From an uncultured Pelosinus sp. (GTDB lineage Bacteria; Bacillota; Negativicutes; Sporomusales; Acetonemataceae), in contig UQPB01000090.1 in NCBI GenBank assembly GCA_900542835.1, positions 1-6,127 on the forward strand: a DNA stretch of 6,127 bases. The letters run 5' to 3'. Made by a program: the position numbers and the translations under genes. This document shows positions 5,972-6,127 of the stretch, piece by piece; within the stretch, counting starts at the first letter, position 1; every line of letters begins with the position of its first letter. The notes beneath the pieces are model-generated. The model had not been told where the DNA came from, searched no databases, and worked only from the letters and a program-made list of their open reading frames with translations.

Positions 5972-6100
5972 TTATCGGGCTTTCTTGGGCAAATAGCGCT
6001 CCACAGGCAGGTTGTTTGCCGTCTGATCAAGATCAGCCATCCAGACAACGCTTTGACGCCAATAACGATTCCCTAGGTAAGCGATGATTAAATGAACCAG
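5972..6100 (-). other. possible C-terminal fragment of an upstream gene or pseudogene (unrecognised)
   Basis: A minus-strand stretch of 42 sense codons ends in TAA at 5974-5972 and reads like protein, with segments such as AYLGNRYWRQ and NLPVERYLPKKAR. It is bounded upstream by an in-frame TGA at 6103-6101 and has no start codon with a ribosome binding site. In another frame, bases 6126-6088 encode a further short protein-like tail (VEKISRQSDWFI then stop). A frameshifted remnant of one gene would explain both, but chance is also possible. I do not recognise the family. Confidence 0.25.
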
Positions 6101-6127
6101 TCAGATTGACGAGAGATTTTTTCGACT

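Noticed and set aside
5647..6048. Minus-strand open frame of 133 codons upstream of and overlapping the FAH gene
   Set aside because: It runs through the promoter, the leader terminator and 89 bases of the FAH gene in another frame. Its product is rich in Arg, Ser and Cys with no recognisable domain, so it is most likely non-coding.

Overview
The window carries one co-directional cluster, entirely on the minus strand and read from right to left. It looks like a catabolic or amino-acid-modifying operon followed by a branched-chain-amino-acid-type ABC importer. In transcription order the genes are: a fumarylacetoacetate hydrolase (FAH) family protein, a short-chain dehydrogenase/reductase (SDR), a fold-type I aminotransferase, a DUF1445 'putative hydro-lyase / D-glutamate cyclase family' protein, a lipoprotein solute-binding protein, and the N-terminal 145 codons of a LivH-type permease that runs off the left edge. 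No RNA gene, insertion sequence or CRISPR array was seen.

The source is most likely a Gram-positive-type bacterium (Firmicutes). The signs are strong GGAGG-type ribosome binding sites before most genes, a SigA-like promoter, hairpin-plus-U-run terminators, and a lipobox on the binding protein. The moderately high GC and protein style would fit the Negativicutes (Sporomusa-like anaerobes). That placement is inference from style, not a search result.

Right end (5736-6127): about 390 bases without a confident gene. It holds a short, unrecognised stop-bounded fragment (5972-6100), a good SigA-like promoter (-35 at 5951-5946, -10 at 5928-5923), and a structured leader of roughly 180 nt. The leader contains a very strong intrinsic terminator (5846-5796) before the first gene. 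The four enzyme genes (5735-1962) are tightly packed, with gaps of about 5 to 33 bases depending on the starts chosen. A 170-base gap (1792-1961) then holds a second hairpin with a T-rich tail, before the transporter genes (1791-1).

Working model (inference): the ABC system imports an amino acid or related nitrogenous acid. The aminotransferase converts an amino acid to a 2-oxo acid, the FAH-family protein acts on a 2-oxo or enol-acid intermediate, and the SDR-fold and DUF1445 proteins do accessory steps. The substrate cannot be read from sequence. The most notable points are the SDR, which lacks the canonical Tyr-x3-Lys catalytic pair, and the leader terminator, which suggests attenuation control of the operon.
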